Part shown: piece after piece, positions 6,825 to 7,980 of the stretch
How positions within the stretch are numbered: position 1 is the stretch's first letter
How the letters are laid out: each line of letters opens with the position of its first letter
NCBI GenBank assembly: GCA_012798145.1
Contig: JAAZNT010000070.1
Location: 1-7,980, forward strand
Direction: 5' to 3'
DNA: 7,980 nt
Source of the DNA: Thermoanaerobaculaceae bacterium
Lineage (GTDB): Bacteria; Acidobacteriota; UBA4820
Position numbers and translations under genes: made by a program
The notes under the pieces: model-generated
Told to the model about the DNA's origin: nothing
Seen by the model: only the letters and a program-made list of their open reading frames with translations
The model's database searches: none

Positions 6825-7980
6825 GTGGCAAGAACAGTTCCTTATGAACGGAGACGAAATATAGGTATTATGGCTCACATTGACGCTGGCAAAACAACCA
6901 CAACCGAGAGAATTCTTTTCTACACCGGCGTCAATTATAAGATGGGCGAAGTTCATGATGGGACTGCCACTATGGATTGGATGGTTCAGGAGCAGGAGAG
7001 AGGAATTACAATTACCTCAGCCGCAACAACCTGTTCTTGGAGGGATTACAGCATAAATATTATTGACACCCCGGGACATATTGATTTTTCTGCGGAAGTT
7101 GAAAGGTCACTAAGAGTTCTTGACGGGGCGGTCGGCGTTTTCTGCGCTGTTGGAGGAGTGGAGCCGCAGTCAGAAACCGTATGGAGACAGGCAGACAGAT
7201 ACAAAGTCCCAAGAATAGCATTTGTTAACAAGATGGACAGGCAGGGAGCAGATTTTGAGAGAGTCATCTCAATGATGAAAGAAAGACTAAAAACAAGGCC
7301 TGTTCCACTGAACATACCTCTTGGAAAAGAAGACTCTTTTTCCGGTGTAATTGACATTGTCAATATGAAATCAGTCAGATGGCTTGACGACACTCTCGGC
7401 GCAGAATTTGTTGTTGAAGAAATTCCTGAAGATCTTAAAGAAACAGCAAATCACTACAGGGAAATACTTATTGAAGCAGCGTCGGAAGCGTCTGACGATG
7501 TTATGCACAAATACCTCTCCGGAGAGGAGATAGAACCAGAATTGCTCAAACCCTCTTTGAGAAAACTCACTATTTCTATGAAAATTACGCCGGTTTTCTG
7601 CGGAGCTTCTTTTAAAAATAAAGGAATACAGCCGCTTCTTGACGGTGTTGTGGATTTCCTTCCTTCGCCTTTGGATATTCCCCCTGTGAAAGGGACAAAC
7701 CCCGACAACGAAAAAGTGGTTGAATGCAAGCCCTATGATGACGAACCTCTTGTGGCTCTTGTTTTTAAAATAATGACAGACCCCTTTGTTGGTCAACTTG
7801 CATTCGTTAGGGTCTATTCAGGTAAGCTTGAAACGGGAAAAAGTGTTTATAACGCAAACAAATCCAGAAGCGAAAGAATAGGCAGACTCTTAAGAATGCA
7901 CGCAAATAAAAGGGAAGAAATAAGCGAAATTTTGTCGGGAGACATCGGCGCGGTCGTCGGCTTGAGAGATGTTACAACAG
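6825..7980 (+). CDS. fusA: Elongation factor G, 5' part (runs off the right edge)
   Basis: This translational GTPase drives ribosomal translocation and, with ribosome recycling factor, subunit splitting. The window holds 385 codons of a protein usually near 690-700 residues; the frame is open at the edge. All G-domain motifs are visible: A-H-I-D-A-G-K-T (17-24), R-G-I-T-I (59-63), D-T-P-G-H (81-85), N-K-M-D (135-138) and G-A-S-F-K (260-264). Domain II follows, with T-D-P-F-V-G and the M-H-A-N-K-R-E-E-I block. GTG 6825 is chosen because it gives M-A-R-T-V-P-Y-E-R-R-R-N-I-G-I-M, and AGGTGGT inside the end of rpsG lies 7 bases upstream, implying coupled translation. It is the ordinary str-operon EF-G rather than a tetracycline-protection relative, judging by context and motif conservation. 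tuf often follows, but beyond this window. Confidence 0.97.
   Translation, partial: MARTVPYERRRNIGIMAHIDAGKTTTTERILFYTGVNYKMGEVHDGTATMDWMVQEQERGITITSAATTCSWRDYSINIIDTPGHIDFSAEVERSLRVLDGAVGVFCAVGGVEPQSETVWRQADRYKVPRIAFVNKMDRQGADFERVISMMKERLKTRPVPLNIPLGKEDSFSGVIDIVNMKSVRWLDDTLGAEFVVEEIPEDLKETANHYREILIEAASEASDDVMHKYLSGEEIEPELLKPSLRKLTISMKITPVFCGASFKNKGIQPLLDGVVDFLPSPLDIPPVKGTNPDNEKVVECKPYDDEPLVALVFKIMTDPFVGQLAFVRVYSGKLETGKSVYNANKSRSERIGRLLRMHANKREEISEILSGDIGAVVGLRDVTT

Overview
The window is a bacterial chromosomal segment, probably from an uncultured or little-studied anaerobic or fermentative lineage. I cannot assign a phylum from sequence alone. Bacterial identity rests on the str-operon order rpsL-rpsG-fusA, clear Shine-Dalgarno sequences (AAGGAGG, GGGAGGT, GGGGAGGA) and sigma-70-type promoters. 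Core genes have medium GC: 58 of 120 bases are G or C at 2101-2220. One island near the left side is far more AT-rich: 20 of 120 are G or C at 601-720.

Layout, left to right. (1) Positions 19-318 hold about 14 in-phase 21-bp tandem repeats that switch from one sequence family to another part way through; a stem-loop follows. (2) Positions 342-585 have no convincing gene but contain several palindromes and a hairpin. (3) Positions 558-1545 are an AT-rich unit on the minus strand. A promoter that leaves almost no 5' leader drives a 67-residue protein of unknown function, then a 233-residue PD-(D/E)XK-type nuclease. A 25-bp inverted repeat (22/25 identical) flanks the nuclease gene in terminal-inverted-repeat geometry. 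(4) Positions 1601-2019 are a gene-free cluster of palindromic intergenic repeats. (5) Positions 2022-5684 carry three minus-strand metabolic genes: an acyl-CoA/acetate CoA-transferase of the 4-hydroxybutyrate CoA-transferase family, an alanine dehydrogenase, and an isocitrate-dehydrogenase-like enzyme with NADP-type residues. (6) Positions 5707-5861 are a divergent promoter region. (7) Positions 5916-7980 are the plus-strand str operon: ribosomal proteins S12 and S7 and the first 385 codons of elongation factor G, which runs off the right edge.

How the genes fit together: alanine dehydrogenase links alanine to pyruvate, ammonia and NADH; the CoA-transferase exchanges CoA between acyl-CoA and acetate; the isocitrate-dehydrogenase-like enzyme could supply 2-oxoglutarate and reducing power. 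Together these suggest amino-acid or organic-acid fermentation, which is inference. The alanine dehydrogenase and CoA-transferase genes abut (TAA then ATG) and seem to have their own promoter inside the 3' end of the dehydrogenase gene.

The least ordinary part is the AT-rich nuclease unit. Its flanking inverted repeats, its atypical base composition and its position between two repeat-rich stretches suggest a mobile or invertible cassette.
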